Part shown: positions 11,255-22,629 of the stretch, one piece after another
How the letters are laid out: each line of letters begins with the position of its first letter
Position numbering within the stretch: the stretch's first letter is position 1
From: Halichoerus grypus
Taxonomy: Eukaryota; Chordata; Mammalia; Carnivora; Phocidae
Direction: 5' to 3'
Length of the DNA: 64,000 bases
NCBI RefSeq assembly: GCF_964656455.1
Contig: NC_135715.1
Coordinates: 146,065,935-146,129,934 of the forward strand
The notes under the pieces: generated by a model
Seen by the model: only the letters and a program-made list of their open reading frames with translations
Told to the model about the DNA's origin: nothing
Databases searched by the model: none
Position numbers and translations under genes: made by a program

Positions 11255-11455
11255 TGACTTAGGTCGGATCACACCATTGCCACATAACAGCTTTGTAACC
11301 TTCTGCAATTTATTTTGTTTGTATGTACTTTCATTACCTTATCTGTTCAATGAGGACTTTAAAAACAATTGCTTTATGGGGCATTAAATAAATACACACA
11401 TTGAAGCATATACTGCAATGCCTGGAACAAAGCAACATTCAATTATCCATCAGTA
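11255..11455 (+). mobile_element. MIR SINE
   Basis: Degraded MIR core and tail: ACATAACAGCTTTGTAACCTT, ACCTTATCTGTTCAATGAGGA, GGGGCATTAAATAAATAC and TGCAATGCCTGGAACAAAG correspond in order to the MIR blocks (tRNA-derived head region, core, 3' CAGTGCCTGGCACA). Confidence 0.8.
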
Positions 11456-11467
11456 TCATTTGCCAGT

Positions 11468-11585
11468 GGGCTAAACTTGAAATTATTATCTCCATTTCAT
11501 AGATAAGGAAACTAAAGGTTTGAAGTTAAAAAATTCACCCAAGGTCATACAATTAGTAATTGCTGGGGCCATAATTTGAACAAGG
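11468..11585 (-). mobile_element. MIR SINE fragment
   Basis: Antisense MIR core: TATTATCTCCATTTCATAGA, GATAAGGAAACTAAAGGTTT, CACCCAAGGTCATACAATTA, GCTGGGGCCATAATTTGAAC. It lies tail to tail with the plus-strand MIR just upstream. Confidence 0.85.
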
Positions 11586-11589
11586 AAAT

Positions 11590-12215
11590 AACTAACTTCA
11601 AAGATTATGCTGGACCATCTGCTCCACCAATTACAAGATTGGTCTTCCCTCTAGTTCACTTCAAGCTATTTATATCAATCCAGGGAACCTATTGAGCCCT
11701 GGCTCGCAAGCTATTCTAAGTAGATTTGCCTGGTTCGTGTTCCAGATTGTGCCAGATGCAGAGGTTCAAGGCCAGAAACTGCACAGAAATGGGGATGCAC
11801 TTTTCTCAAATCATGCTGCTTTTGTTTTCAGTTACATTAAATCCATTCAGTTCTCTGCTCAAGGTCTAGATTAATATGCAGTATAGAATGAAGCTGATAA
11901 TCTAGTATTCGTAGAAATGTAGAAAACTCTATGTAAAAAGCATGTGAGAGTATAATAACTTGCTATAATTCCATAACTACAAAGCCAAGTTAATTAGAGC
12001 TTTTAAAGGTTGATCTTTCCTAAAAGAAATTTCCATAACTGTTTAGAATATTTCAGAAAACTATTAAGTGATAACGATTTCTGTCCAAGTAAATGTATAA
12101 CTATAGCTTTTATAATAATACTACCTAAATTATGTGAAAAACTATCAAGAATGTTTTGTGAAGAGATTACATAGAAAGAAATTTATTGATTAATATAACT
12201 GTATAATCTAGAAAA
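11590..12215. other. Unique sequence, no gene seen
   Basis: No recognisable gene or repeat. The open frame at 11692-11874 (60 codons) has no familiar motif. Confidence 0.4.
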
Positions 12216-12219
12216 GTTT

Positions 12220-12735
12220 TATCGCAGCCTTATCTATAATGGCAGTATTTTGGAAACAACTGTCCACCAATAAGAAAATGGATAGATAAAGAAATCTCTT
12301 TATTATAATTATCTATAATAGTGTACATAAATGAACTAGAGCAAAATATATTGACATTCACAAATCATACAAAGAGAATACTGAATAAAGAAAGCTAGTC
12401 ACTATTAACACTCAAATACCAAAAGTACTATATACTTTTATGTATGTATAAATACATACATAACAGATATAATAATATGCTTCAGAATAATACATAATAA
12501 ATTTTAAAATAGTTTTCATCACTTTTGGGGGAAGAAAGTGAAGTAGGATGATGACAGAATGCCATGGGAAGTAAAACTGTATTTATAATATTATACTTTT
12601 TAATATAAACTAATACAAAATGTTAACACTGACTACACCTAGATATTTTATACTAGCATATTATTATCTTATTTTTTGGTTTTGTATACTTTTTCTATAA
12701 GTTTGTGATACTTCAAATAAAATATTAAAAATATT
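12220..12735 (+). mobile_element. Old L1 (L1M-type) 3' end
   Basis: ORF2 C-terminal remains followed by 3' UTR: TTATCGCAGCCTTATCTATA, TTTTGGAAACAACTGTCCAC and AATGGATAGATAAAGAAATC, then a long AT-rich UTR and a final AAATAAAATATTAAAAA. No reading frame survives. Confidence 0.75.
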
Positions 12736-14040
12736 ACTTACAATCAGGTAATATATATCTACACTCAAACTTTTCAACATTTTCAGTATTATTTTGTTTC
12801 AGTGATTTAAAAAAAAATGTGCTCTGATAAACTTTACTCCTCAACTTTCCCTGATTTTCTGTATCTGAAAAAGGTAAGAGAAATTTTGTATGAATCCCCT
12901 GAAGAAATCTTATATTTTCTTCACCAGCCAGAATTCCTTTTAGTTTGAATTCCCCAGATAATTTCCCTTGCACTTTATTTTGTGTTTCCTGTGGACCAGT
13001 CATTTTTATAGCAGCAGTATTCATTACGTTGATCCCTGACCATGTTACAGCACAGTTTTTTTTTTTAAAGTAGTTTGTGTTGGCATGCAGGCAAACAACA
13101 GAAGGGAATTCTCTTGGGCTCTTCTCTCTATTCCCTCACAGTATAAGAAAATAAAAATTTCCCACCTTTCTATAGATACCTTTATTAGAACCCAGTGGAA
13201 GAGGTATTAGATTGTTTTTTAACTCCAAAAGACAGAATTAGGGCCAATGGTTATAAGTTTTATAGAAACACTTTTTTATTATTATGAGAAAGAACATTTT
13301 TTTGCAGTTTTATGACAGATTGTAACTGGTTTTCATTTGAGGCATTCAAGATTCTATTGTTAAGAAAGAGAATGAATGACAGCTCCTCTCCCCAACACGA
13401 ACCTCCCCACATTCTCACAAAGACATACTTCTGGGATGGTGTAGAAGTTAGTCCTGCATTGTGTCAGAGACTGGGCACAATGATTTCCAAGGTACTTTTA
13501 AGTATATAGTTCTTTTTGCAAACACAAATATTAGACACCAATATAATTGTTCATTTCCAGAAAGGTAAGAAAATAATATTAATTGATAGGGGCTTTTTGT
13601 ATACTAATTTCATTTAATTTTAGAAAAATGTATCATCATTTTGTATTTCTGGAGACTACTTATTTTTCAATTTTGTAGCACTAAAAAACAGTGTATATCA
13701 TTACCACCTTGTTTTTCAAGAAAATAATCTTGATATCTTTTGAGTAATTGACAACCTATTACTTAAATAATTAGCATTCTGAATATTAATCTCATTAACC
13801 AATTCTAAATCAGTTTGTTTGTAATAACATGGAAGAAAGATTGCCATGTGTTTTTTTTTTTCCTTTTTGTCTTCTCATTTCATTTGATGGTACGCATTTA
13901 TCCTCAATGACTCTAGAATATGTTTATTTCTAGTTCAATTTTGTGTCTTGAATAATGCCTTGTGTCATATATTTATTTGTCAGGCTTTCAGATTATTTTT
14001 ATAATTGAGGGATGTATTAATATATGGGAAATAAACCAGA
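12736..14040. other. Unique sequence; one 96-codon minus-strand frame
   Basis: The minus strand is open over 12734-13024 (96 codons, lysine and glutamine rich) with no recognised domain. Inside it, 12742-12864 is bounded by a pyrimidine-rich acceptor and a GTAAGT donor. Nothing else supports a gene. Poly-T runs occur near 13048-13058 and 13850-13861. Confidence 0.35.
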
Positions 14041-14045
14041 TATTA

Positions 14046-14240
14046 GGAGCATAGAGGCACAGACTGATTTCAAGTCCCAGATCTCCCATTAGCGAGCTGG
14101 AATGTGGACAAGTTCCTAAAGTTCTCTAATCCCCAGTGTCCTTAGCGAAACAGAACTAGTTCTTGTACCTACCTTATAGAACTTTGAGTAGATTAAATAT
14201 GATTAATGCATGGATGGCCACTGAGTAGGCTAGAAAAAAG
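14046..14240 (+). mobile_element. MIR SINE
   Basis: GGAGCATAGAGGCACAGACT, TTTCAAGTCCCAGATCTCCC, AATGTGGACAAGTTCCTAAA, GTACCTACCTTATAGAACTT and GTAGATTAAATATGATTAAT follow the MIR consensus order. Strongly diverged, as expected for this old family. Confidence 0.82.
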
Positions 14241-16712
14241 TTTGGGAAATAAAGTTTATTTCACTCTTTCTTGGTCATCCATATGGGCTCATAAAAATAT
14301 AGGCTATTAAGACAGAGTTTAATATATTGAGAGTAGTAGCATACAGGAAAAAGCAAAGACAACAACTGTGTACTTGACCTAACGTACATCCCACGGCTTA
14401 ACCTTGAATATCCTCCTGCTTGCATATCCTGTCTCTAGATAGGTATAGATAGTGACGTATACATTACAATAGGGCTTCCCTGAGAATTTGGAATATAGAA
14501 GGAACCATAGAGTAAAGTTGGGTCTTGAAAGCACCATCTGAGTAAGCAGGATGGTCACCAGATCATGCAACCATGGACCAGTCTGTATATAATGTTTGGT
14601 CTCCCTTATATCCTCAGAAGTTAAGACCTGTTCCATATAGGTTCTTCATTCTTTCCTAATGGTTTTACTTATAGTCAAGATTTCTCATTAGAAGTAGAAG
14701 AATGAACAGGAGGAGTATTTTTTGTTTATTTCTATGGTTTTCTTCTTGCATCAAACACAATCTAATATATTTAGATTAAAAAGGGAAATTGCTTCTTTTC
14801 ATGTACAGACTTTTTACAACTTTCTTCTTTGAAAACTCTGCATTCCAGATTCCTAAATATTTTCAAAATCCTCATGATTTACACTCTTCTCTTCCCATTA
14901 AATATTAATTAGTCATATTCTATGTATAAGAATCTAACACATAAACAGTCAAAAAGAGTGGGCTAGCATTATAATCAAAACAAAAATTTCTCCTTAGAAA
15001 TTATTATACCATATGTTAAATTGATGAATTTTACTATGTATTATCAATACTAAGATTTACCTTTGGGTTTGATCCTTGGTGACCCAAAGTCCATGTACAA
15101 TAAGAACCCATAGCAAATCTTGTATCAGACACAAATATGGTATTGTTCCTTACTAATGCCCTTGGATTTCACTTGGCATCCTACCTTATCCCATCCAAAT
15201 CCCGTCATTTCTCCAGCTTAACCAAATCTTTTCTATATGCTCCCCATTTAACACAGAGTTTAACAATAGCTCTATAGATTATTGATTCTTGGTCATTCAG
15301 GATCCTTCAGATTCAAAAGTTGTTATTAATACAATAATGGAAATAACTCTTGGTAGAGCTGCCTTAAAAAAATGTGTACAAAAGAACTTTTACTAATGTA
15401 TCTTTCCCCAAACCTTCCAAAAGACTGAATTCAGCCACTATACCTTTAAGGGCTACAAATTTCTATATATAGCTCAACGTCTTGCTTCCCTGGCTAAACC
15501 TTAACACCTTAGATCCTAGTCTTTGCTGTATCCTGTAGTTTTTATGTTATTAAGTTCAAGTTCAAGCATGCTGATGTTTGAGCCTGCAATTTCATCAACA
15601 TGGGTCTTGGATTAACACCCTATTGATCTCTGGATCTCTCCCTCTTAACCTCAGGTTCCCTCTCCTTCCATGGACTTCATCACATATTCTCAACTTCACC
15701 TCATGTGATATGAAATACATGCCTGTGTCATGAAATTGCTATGTAGTTGTTGTATAGCTATATCAATTCTTGCATGTTCAATATTCTTTTGTTTGGATGG
15801 TTGCATAGAAAATATTTAGTTTAATTAATGCATGCTGTCAGTTAAAGTAATTTTTCATATAGCTTATTGATATTTGAATAACTTATATGCAAACATTATT
15901 ACCTGTTAATTTACCACCAACTTGTTGAAAGATGGTAAAAATCTTACTGTTTATTTTGTAAGACTTCATTATGCCATTAACCTTCTACTCCTTCAGGCCA
16001 CTAGAAAAAATTTCCTTAGTTAAATCACTCTTGTAATAATGCCTAAAAATGAAAACTGATTTGTAATATGCCTCACCAAAAGTTCAGTAACAGTAAATTA
16101 TTTTCTAATGCTTGTGTTTTGCAAATGTTTGCATAAATATGTCCATAGAATATGTAAACACCGATTTTTAGCTTGAGGGTTTTTGCCTTCTGAATTGAAA
16201 ATATTTAAGGAAATCTTATATAAAATTTGATCTTTGAAATATTTTATCCCTATTTTATCTGTGTTATGTATAAATACAAAAAGACAAGAAACAAATAAAA
16301 CAAAAAAGCTGAGGTATTCAATATTTACCAATTAAAAAAAGAAACCTAACTCTTTTAATTATTGTGACAGTTTTAAAAATAACATCTTTTGTAATGCATT
16401 AAGTGGTTACCATGGGGAATGGTCCTTTTACTAATATTCTGTTGATATAAACTATATATGTACTATTTGGGGAAAATGGTTCTATTCCATTAAATGTCTT
16501 GATTTTAAAAAATAAAATACAAATGTTTATGATGACGGTCATGATGATAATTTGAGGAATAACAATTATGGCCATGAATGATTTCCCTCAGACATTGAAA
16601 TATTCATGTACCATTTCATAGCTGTGAAAATTATAGTGATATACAGAATGAAAATATCTGTAAAGCCTTAAGTTAAATATTCTAAGCCATATCAATGGAG
16701 AAAGATTGATTA
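14241..16712. other. Unique AT-rich sequence, no gene seen
   Basis: About 2.5 kb with no recognised gene, RNA or confident repeat. Open frames at 14379-14636 and 16098-16331 (minus, 85 and 77 codons) have no motif and match the AT-rich background. Confidence 0.45.
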
Positions 16713-16732
16713 GAAAGTTTAATGATGTTTGG

Positions 16733-16944
16733 GGGGCGCCTGGGTGGCTCAGTCGTTAAGTGTCTGCCTTCGGCTCAGGTCACGATCCCAGGGTCCTGGG
16801 ATCGAGTCCCACATCGGGCTCCCTGCTCTGCGGGAAGCCTGCTTCTCCCTCTGCCGCTCCCTGCCACTCTGCCTGCTTGTGATTCCTCTCTCTCTCTCTC
16901 TGTGTCAAATAAATAAATAAAATCTTTAAAAAAAAAAAAAAAAA
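16733..16944 (+). mobile_element. Young Can-SINE, full length
   Basis: GGGGCGCCTGGGTGGCTCAG, GTCTGCCTTCGGCTCAGGTC, a CCCAGGGTCCTGGGATCGAG-type B-box region, a CT-rich middle, CAAATAAATAAATAAAATC and A18. A perfect 20-bp duplication, gaaagtttaatgatgtttgg, lies at 16713-16732 and 16945-16964. The intact duplication and clean tail suggest a recent, lineage-limited insertion. Confidence 0.97.
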
Positions 16945-17339
16945 GAAAGTTTAATGATGTTTGGTTTCAAAAACGGCTTAACTGAAATCTTTTTTATGAT
17001 TCATTTTTAAAACTTCAACTCATCGTATCTTTAGAAATAATAAATAGTTATTATACATTCTGTTTATTCTTGAACCAATCATTTGTTTTATGATTTCTAT
17101 CCAATAAGATAAAAGGACACCTACATTGGGAGCTCTAAGTTATTGTAGAAGCATGACTTTGGAAAGGAAAGTCATAAATATATAGCTTAAATTAAATGTA
17201 AGACAATTTGCCAGATTTTCATACTAATGTAATTTAATCGTGATAGTTTCTTAATTAAAAAAATTTAGAAAATCAGGTTTAACACTAAACAAATTAGTGG
17301 AATAGAAAAGAGTAAAAGGCAAAAAAAAATCTTCTCTTC

Positions 17340-17925
17340 AGTGGTAACACTTTTAAATGTCTTTCCTGGTTGTTTTTTTTTTTTTTTTTCCTTTGACCAC
17401 TCACACGTTTTTAAGGCAAATAATATGATACTAAACATATTGTTTTTTAAGTGCTCTTTTAAAACAATAACAATATGTAATAAAACTTATCACATTTTTG
17501 ATGCTAACAGATGTGTAGTGTGTCTGTATTTGGCTGTACTGCAATCGCTTCACAACCATCTCTTGGTTTTTTTGTTTTTGTTTTTGTTTTTGTTTTTTTA
17601 AATATTTATTTATTTGACAGAGAGAGACACAGCGAGAGAGGGAACACAAGCAGGGGGAGTGGGAGAGGGAGAAGCAGGCTTCTCGCAGAGCAGGGAGCCC
17701 GATGCGGGGCTCGATCCCAGGACCTTGAGATCATAACCCCAGCCGAAGGCAGACACTTAACGACTGAGCCACCCAGGCGCCCCCCCATCTCTTGGTTTTT
17801 AGATAATTTCCCATCTATCTCTATTTTAAACAATGCTACAATAAATATTGTTTACCTGCTCCTTTGTGTACCTCTACATTGGTGTTCTAAAGATAAATTC
17901 TTGGATTTGGAAATGCTGGATGAAA
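17340..17925 (-). mobile_element. Old L1 (L1M-type) fragment, split by a SINE
   Basis: The plus strand carries antisense L1 phrases: CTGTATTTGGCTGTACTGCA, AAACAATGCTACAATAAATA, CTCCTTTGTGTACCTCTACA and AAGATAAATTCTTGGATTTG. Strongly diverged. The Can-SINE at 17572-17784 interrupts it. The left boundary is uncertain. Confidence 0.65.
17572..17784 (-). mobile_element. Young Can-SINE, full length
   Basis: Antisense element with a variant tail containing (TTTTTG)n, then TATTTATTTATTTGACAGAG, GACACAGCGAGAGAGGGAAC, GAAGCAGGCTTCTCGCAGAG, GATGCGGGGCTCGATCCC and ACTGAGCCACCCAGGCGCCC. A perfect 16-bp duplication, ccatctcttggttttt, lies at 17556-17571 and 17785-17800. Confidence 0.97.
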
Positions 17926-18180
17926 TAGTTTTCATTCTTCTGGATTCAGCCCTGACATATAAAGATCTTGGAAGTCATCACTTCCAATCTCAGAACAAGA
18001 AAATAGGCTGAGCAAACTGAAAATGAACAACTTCTCTTGGATACCTCAGAGAACTGAGGTTGCAGAGCGGAGCACTACTCTGAAATCTGTAGATACATGA
18101 AACTCTAGAGTCCTAGTTGCTATATGCTTACCTATAGCAGAAGCTGCTAAGCCATAATCTCGTAAAAACATTGCATGCTA

Positions 18181-18306
18181 TGGGCACCCATCTGGCTCAG
18201 TCGGTAGAGCATACGACTCTTGATTTTGGGGTTGTAAGTTTGAGCCCCACATTGGGTATGGAGATTACTTAAAAAAATAAAATCTTTGAAAGTTAAAAAA
18301 AAGAAA
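18181..18306 (+). mobile_element. Short tRNA-Lys-like Can-SINE (SINEC_b-like)
   Basis: A 126-bp element: TGGCTCAGTCGGTAGAGCA matches a tRNA-Lys A-box region, GGGGTTGTAAGTTTGAGCCCC the B-box arm, then GAGATTACTTAAAAAAATAA and a poly-A tail. There is no CT-rich middle. It ends directly before a second Can-SINE. Confidence 0.92.
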
Positions 18307-18317
18307 AACCACATTGT

Positions 18318-18530
18318 GGGGCACCTGGGTGGCTCAGTTGGTTAAGTGTCTGACTACTGGTTTTGGCTCAGGTCATAATCTCAGAGTTGTGGGATCAAGC
18401 GCCCCCCCAAAAAATCGGGCTCTGCACTCAGCGGGGAGTCTGCTTGAGATTCTCTCCCTCTCCCTCTGCCCCTCCCCTCCTCTCTAAAATAAATAAATAA
18501 ATCTTAAAAAAAATTAAAAAAATTAAAAAA
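18318..18530 (+). mobile_element. Can-SINE in tandem with the preceding one
   Basis: GGGGCACCTGGGTGGCTCAG, TTTTGGCTCAGGTCATAATC, CGGGCTCTGCACTCAGCGGG, CTCTCCCTCTCCCTCTGCCC, AAATAAATAAATAAATC then A-rich. A local alteration near 18399-18414 (GCGCCCCCCCAAAAAA) replaces the expected CCCCACA. Only about 11 bp separates it from the preceding SINE. Confidence 0.92.
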
Positions 18531-18540
18531 CATGTTGCAT

Positions 18541-20218
18541 GTTAGTTATAACAAATTGCTGGAGGCTGAGTGTGGACTGGCATGGGAATGAGAAACTGCT
18601 GAGGTTGCAATTTTATGGTGTGCGATGGTAGAGAGGAAATAGGTCATGAGGTACACTTTGATGGGTTTTATATTTAGGAAACACATCAGGTTCTCACAGT
18701 AAAGGGCCAAAAGATCCCCTCATAGCTGTGATGCAGATGAAGAAATGCAATTGAAATAGAGACAGAATATTCTCCATAGAATAGCTAATTCTCCAGGGGT
18801 TGGGGGGAAGAAAAAACAAAAAAAACCTTTACCAGGGCTTTATCTCACCTGAAGGAAGAGCATATTCCTGACACCAGCATATTGTCCTATCTAAGGGGAG
18901 GGGGAAAAAAAGCTAAGAAACACTTGTGAAGGTCACTGCCAAGGAACACAGTCCCATTTTAAAAATATTGTTTAATCACAAGATTATTGAAGCCTGTCCT
19001 CCCCACTCCTTACACCCCCCCCCCAAAGAAAAGAACACACACTGGTGAGAAATTGTCATTGCTAATGCCACAGTAATGGGTTTAATTGACCCTCTCTTTC
19101 TGTTCCACTGTGTGGCACTTTTACCTTTTCCAAATCTATCACAAACTTATTCTAATAATTATAAGAAGAACGAATAAGGGAGTGGAGAGTGCTTTGGACA
19201 ACTCCATTCCGTCCATTCAAAAAGGAATTACGATTAGGTCAATAGCATCAAATTAAATAAAGAATAGAAAACTATAATATTAAAATTGTTTTCAGTAAGT
19301 ACCTTTTCCAACTTCTCACTGCACGAAAGAGAATATTTTTGCTAAAAATGTATGAAGTTAGGAAGATTTGAATAGAGGTTACCTCGTTCCTTAGAAGTTC
19401 TCAATGTCATCCAGAGCTGTTTTTCCTACTCAATCCCTCTTTTGTTGCCATGCACATATGTTTTTCTGATACTTCAGTTATTTTATGAGTGCAAATGTTC
19501 CAATGCCTGTCATTCTGATGTTAAAATTAGTGTAATCATCAACCTTTATAAAAAAATTTCTTTTCCTTGGCATTCTATTCAATAATTTCCAATGACTTCA
19601 ATATTTGACTGACAGTAGCTATGTAGTGCCATTTATTTGTGAGTCATAAGAATCTTAATGTCAGAAATTAGTATGACTGTAATGGTAGAAAATTTATCTT
19701 ATAGATATATTTTTAAAATATTTTTAGTATTTCATACCCAGAAAACTTTCATGCAGTTATTTTTCTAATACTTCATGTCATTTATTAAAATGTGTACCAG
19801 TGAAGCTTAAATTTCATATTCTAATTAGTCAACTAACAGTTATAATAACCAATAATTCTTGGTTATTGGTAACAAGAATATACACGATGTGGCTACCTTC
19901 ATGTGTGGGAAAGTAAAAAAGAGCAATATAAGATTTTTAAAGAAATTCTTAATTTGTATAATAGCCTCTCATTCAAACTGGGCAACTTTTAAGAAACAGT
20001 TATGAAATATTAAGTCTTCCAGGACCTTGGAATTTATTCAGTGAATCCTGTCGCCTGGTATAAAACTATCATAGTCACTCATACCCTTTCTCTTTAAATA
20101 CCTTAATCAATGATAAACCTACTCCTTTACAGGACAGTCTAGTCCATGTATTGACACATTTTGATTTTAGGAAGTTTTTTTTTTTTTTTTTTTTGTAATG
20201 AGCTTTCTATTGTTTCCT
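18541..20218. other. Unique sequence, no gene seen
   Basis: No gene or confident repeat. Short homopolymers occur: C9 near 19016-19024 and T18 near 20177-20194. A G/A-rich patch (18796-18915) could be old LTR, unproven. Confidence 0.4.
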
Positions 20219-20362
20219 TCTCATTTTTTCTTTTTCTCCCCAGCACGAACATCTTCCTTCCTTCTTTGCTTGCTTCCTTCCTTCCTTCCTCCTTCCCTCC
20301 CTCCTTATCTCCCTTCCTTTTTGTCTCCTTCCTTTCCTTCTTTCTTCCTTAATTCTTCTTTT
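20219..20362. repeat. Polypyrimidine tract, (CTTC)n/(CTTT)n
   Basis: Almost uninterrupted C/T on the plus strand built from CTTC, CTTT and CCTCC units. The serine/phenylalanine/leucine-rich open frames over it are composition artefacts. Confidence 0.9.
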
Positions 20363-20384
20363 TTGTTTTTCTTCCACAAATACA

Positions 20385-20712
20385 TACCAAAATCTTCCTA
20401 GGTACTAGGCATCATGATAGGTGCTACAGATAATGGTGATTAAAATATAACCTCTCTTTCCCAAAACTTCAGCCCACTTGTGGAAAGAGACATAATGATC
20501 AGTAAAATATAGTTCCTTTTACAGATGCCATGTGAGCACACCAGAAAGGCAGATAACTCAGTTACAGAAGGGGAAACAGGAGAAATAGACATTGTGTCTC
20601 TTCTAAATCTTGAAGCTTACCCTAGAAGTATGTGGATAGGAAGGAAAGCTGTTTTAGAAACAGGATGTATCATGTGTAAAGCCATTGAAGAAGGGGCCAA
20701 ATACAATTCCTA
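20385..20712 (-). mobile_element. L2 LINE 3' fragment
   Basis: The plus strand has the antisense L2 signature TACTAGGCATCATGATAGGTG followed by CTACAGATAATGGTGATTAAA, AGCCCACTTGTGGAAAGAGA, and later AAATCTTGAAG and CATGTGTAAAGCCATTGAAG. These correspond in order to the L2 CAGTGCCTGGCACATAG end and upstream blocks. Confidence 0.75.
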
Positions 20713-20732
20713 GATTTAATTTTAGCAATCAA

Positions 20733-20845
20733 TAGTGCATATTTCAGTTTTCAATAGTCATATATGGCTAATGGTTAATGTATTAGAGAGCATAGATGTA
20801 GAACATTTCCATCACCAGAGAAAGTTCTTTTCAACAATTTTGGCC
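20733..20845 (+). mobile_element. MER3-like hAT-Charlie fragment
   Basis: TTCAATAGTCATATATGGCTA, ATGGTTAATGTATTAGAGAG and GTAGAACATTTCCATCACCA match one terminal half of a MER3-related element. The other half is missing and no target duplication is visible. Confidence 0.65.
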
Positions 20846-21539
20846 TAAATTTTAACCTTGTAATTGCTCTGTATTTTCAATACCAATCAGCTTTCCCAGT
20901 GAGTTCTTGCTGTAGTATCCAACAATCTTTCCATTTTATGGGGACCTACAATTCATTAATCTTGCTTTTATAAATCTCCACTCCTCCCATGCTCTCATTT
21001 TCTTTCTTTCCCAGTTTAAACATTATGGTCAATTATTCTCACATATTGAGTGTGGTCTCAACTTCCTTATGTCCGTGTATTGCTTCTTTGCTTTCCATAT
21101 TTGCTTGATAAAACCACAATTGCAATTATCCAACTCTGCCTGTACCTACATTTGAACTACACAAGCTGACCAACCTAAAGAAAACCATACAGTCATGTGA
21201 ACTGCTCACACATTATAGTCTATGATCACTAATTACAGGCAACTTTTTCATGATGACTCACAATCATACTCTATTCCTCTACTCCATTACTTTCCCATTC
21301 TCTTGGATAACTATTACATATGTTTTCCAAATTTCCTCAAACCTCTGCTTACATCTTGACTTATTCCACTCTGAAAACAAAACCAATCAGAAAAGAACTT
21401 TGAAAAGATTTCTCTACCAGGTCTACCAACGCACCTGCATTACGTTCTGTTCTCTCTTCTATTATTATGGATGAAGTCTCTGTGCTTAAAATGAATGCCA
21501 GCATTTTCACTTGCTTACTAGAGATCATTCTGTATCATT
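20846..21539. other. Unassigned sequence, possibly old L2
   Basis: C/T-rich, with scattered similarity to the L2 ORF2 region that follows, but too diverged to claim. The 74-codon open frame at 21250-21474 has no recognised motif. Confidence 0.35.
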
Positions 21540-22545
21540 TACTCAAGGACTTGAACAAAATTTTTATGATCTCTCTCTTGAATTGTCAACCTTTTCCTCT
21601 CCTCCAGAGCTTTCATGCAAATAACTCCCATATTTAAAATGGAAATCCACTTGACCCCACAGGCTTCTATAATTGCTCCTCTACTTCTCAATTCTGTTTG
21701 TAGAAAAGACTCTTCAAACAAGTTTTCTGTGTTCACACTTTTCATTTCCTTTTCTATTGTCACCTGAACCCACTCCAAATAACCATTCACAGTCATGAAG
21801 CTGCTGAAATTGTTCTTAATGTCATAAAAAATCTCCCTATTGCTAAACCCAATAATCAATTCTCATTACTCTAGTCAGTACACCTCACAACAGCATTTGA
21901 CATGATTGATCAGTTTCACTCGCTCTCTCTTTCTTTCTCTCTCTGCTTCCAGAACAAAGCAATTTTTAATTTCTCTTCTTATTTAATTTTCCTCAGTCTT
22001 TGCTGGTTCTCCTTCATCTTTCAGGCCTTTAAGCTCTGCACTACTCTAGGAATAAGTTGTTAGGCTCTTCTCTTTTCTCTAGTCTCCCCCACCTCCCCCC
22101 TGCTTATTTGTGAACCTGTCCAATTTCTTGGCTCTAAACAACATCTATATGCTGACAACTTCCACATTTACATCTTCACCCAAGAACAATCTGGCTGCCT
22201 ATATGATTTCCACACTTTGATGTTTAATAGGCATCTTGAACTTAATATCAAAGTCAACACCTGCTTTTCCTCCATAAATCTGCTCTATTCATTATCTCTT
22301 GGTTCTCTTATCCTATCCTTATCATTTATTGTTTTTCTCTCAGGTTGGCCAGGTTTCTATTCTTTAAACATTCCCAGCATATTCTTACCTTCTGGCTGGG
22401 ACACATTTTATGTAGATTTACACTGTCTTGCTCTCTCACCTGTGGCTAGGTCTCTGCTCAAATGCCAGCTTCTCAGTGAGACCTCCTCCTTAACATTCTA
22501 TATTTTTCCTGATTTTTTTTTCTTTAAAGCATTTATATATACATA
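21540..22545 (+). mobile_element. L2 LINE, ORF2 C-terminal and 3' region
   Basis: L2 ORF2 phrases appear in order: CACCTGAACCCACTCCAAAT, GCATTTGACATGATTGATCA, CTTTGCTGGTTCTCCTTCAT, ATCTATATGCTGACAACTTC, AATAGGCATCTTGAACTTAA. Then come 3'-region phrases GGTCTCTGCTCAAATGCCAG and CTTCTCAGTGAGACCTCC. Stops and indels break every frame; the 127-codon frame at 22217-22600 is incidental. One of the longest L2 remnants in the window. Confidence 0.85.

Positions 22546-22577
<32 letters not shown>
22536..22577. repeat. (TA)n microsatellite followed by poly-T
   Basis: TATATATACATATATATATAT followed by about 17 T, at the 3' boundary of the L2 fragment. Confidence 0.95.
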
Positions 22578-22629
22578 GCCTCCTCTACATCTGTATTTAA
22601 CTTTTTGTTATCTGGATCCTGAATAGGAT

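Noticed and set aside
17511..18011. Longest open frame, 166 codons on the plus strand
   Set aside because: It reads through an antisense Can-SINE with its poly-T tail and through old L1 sequence; no domain and no coding context.
22217..22600. 127-codon open frame
   Set aside because: It lies in degraded L2 sequence and ends in a (TA)n/poly-T tract; the hydrophobic tail is a composition effect.
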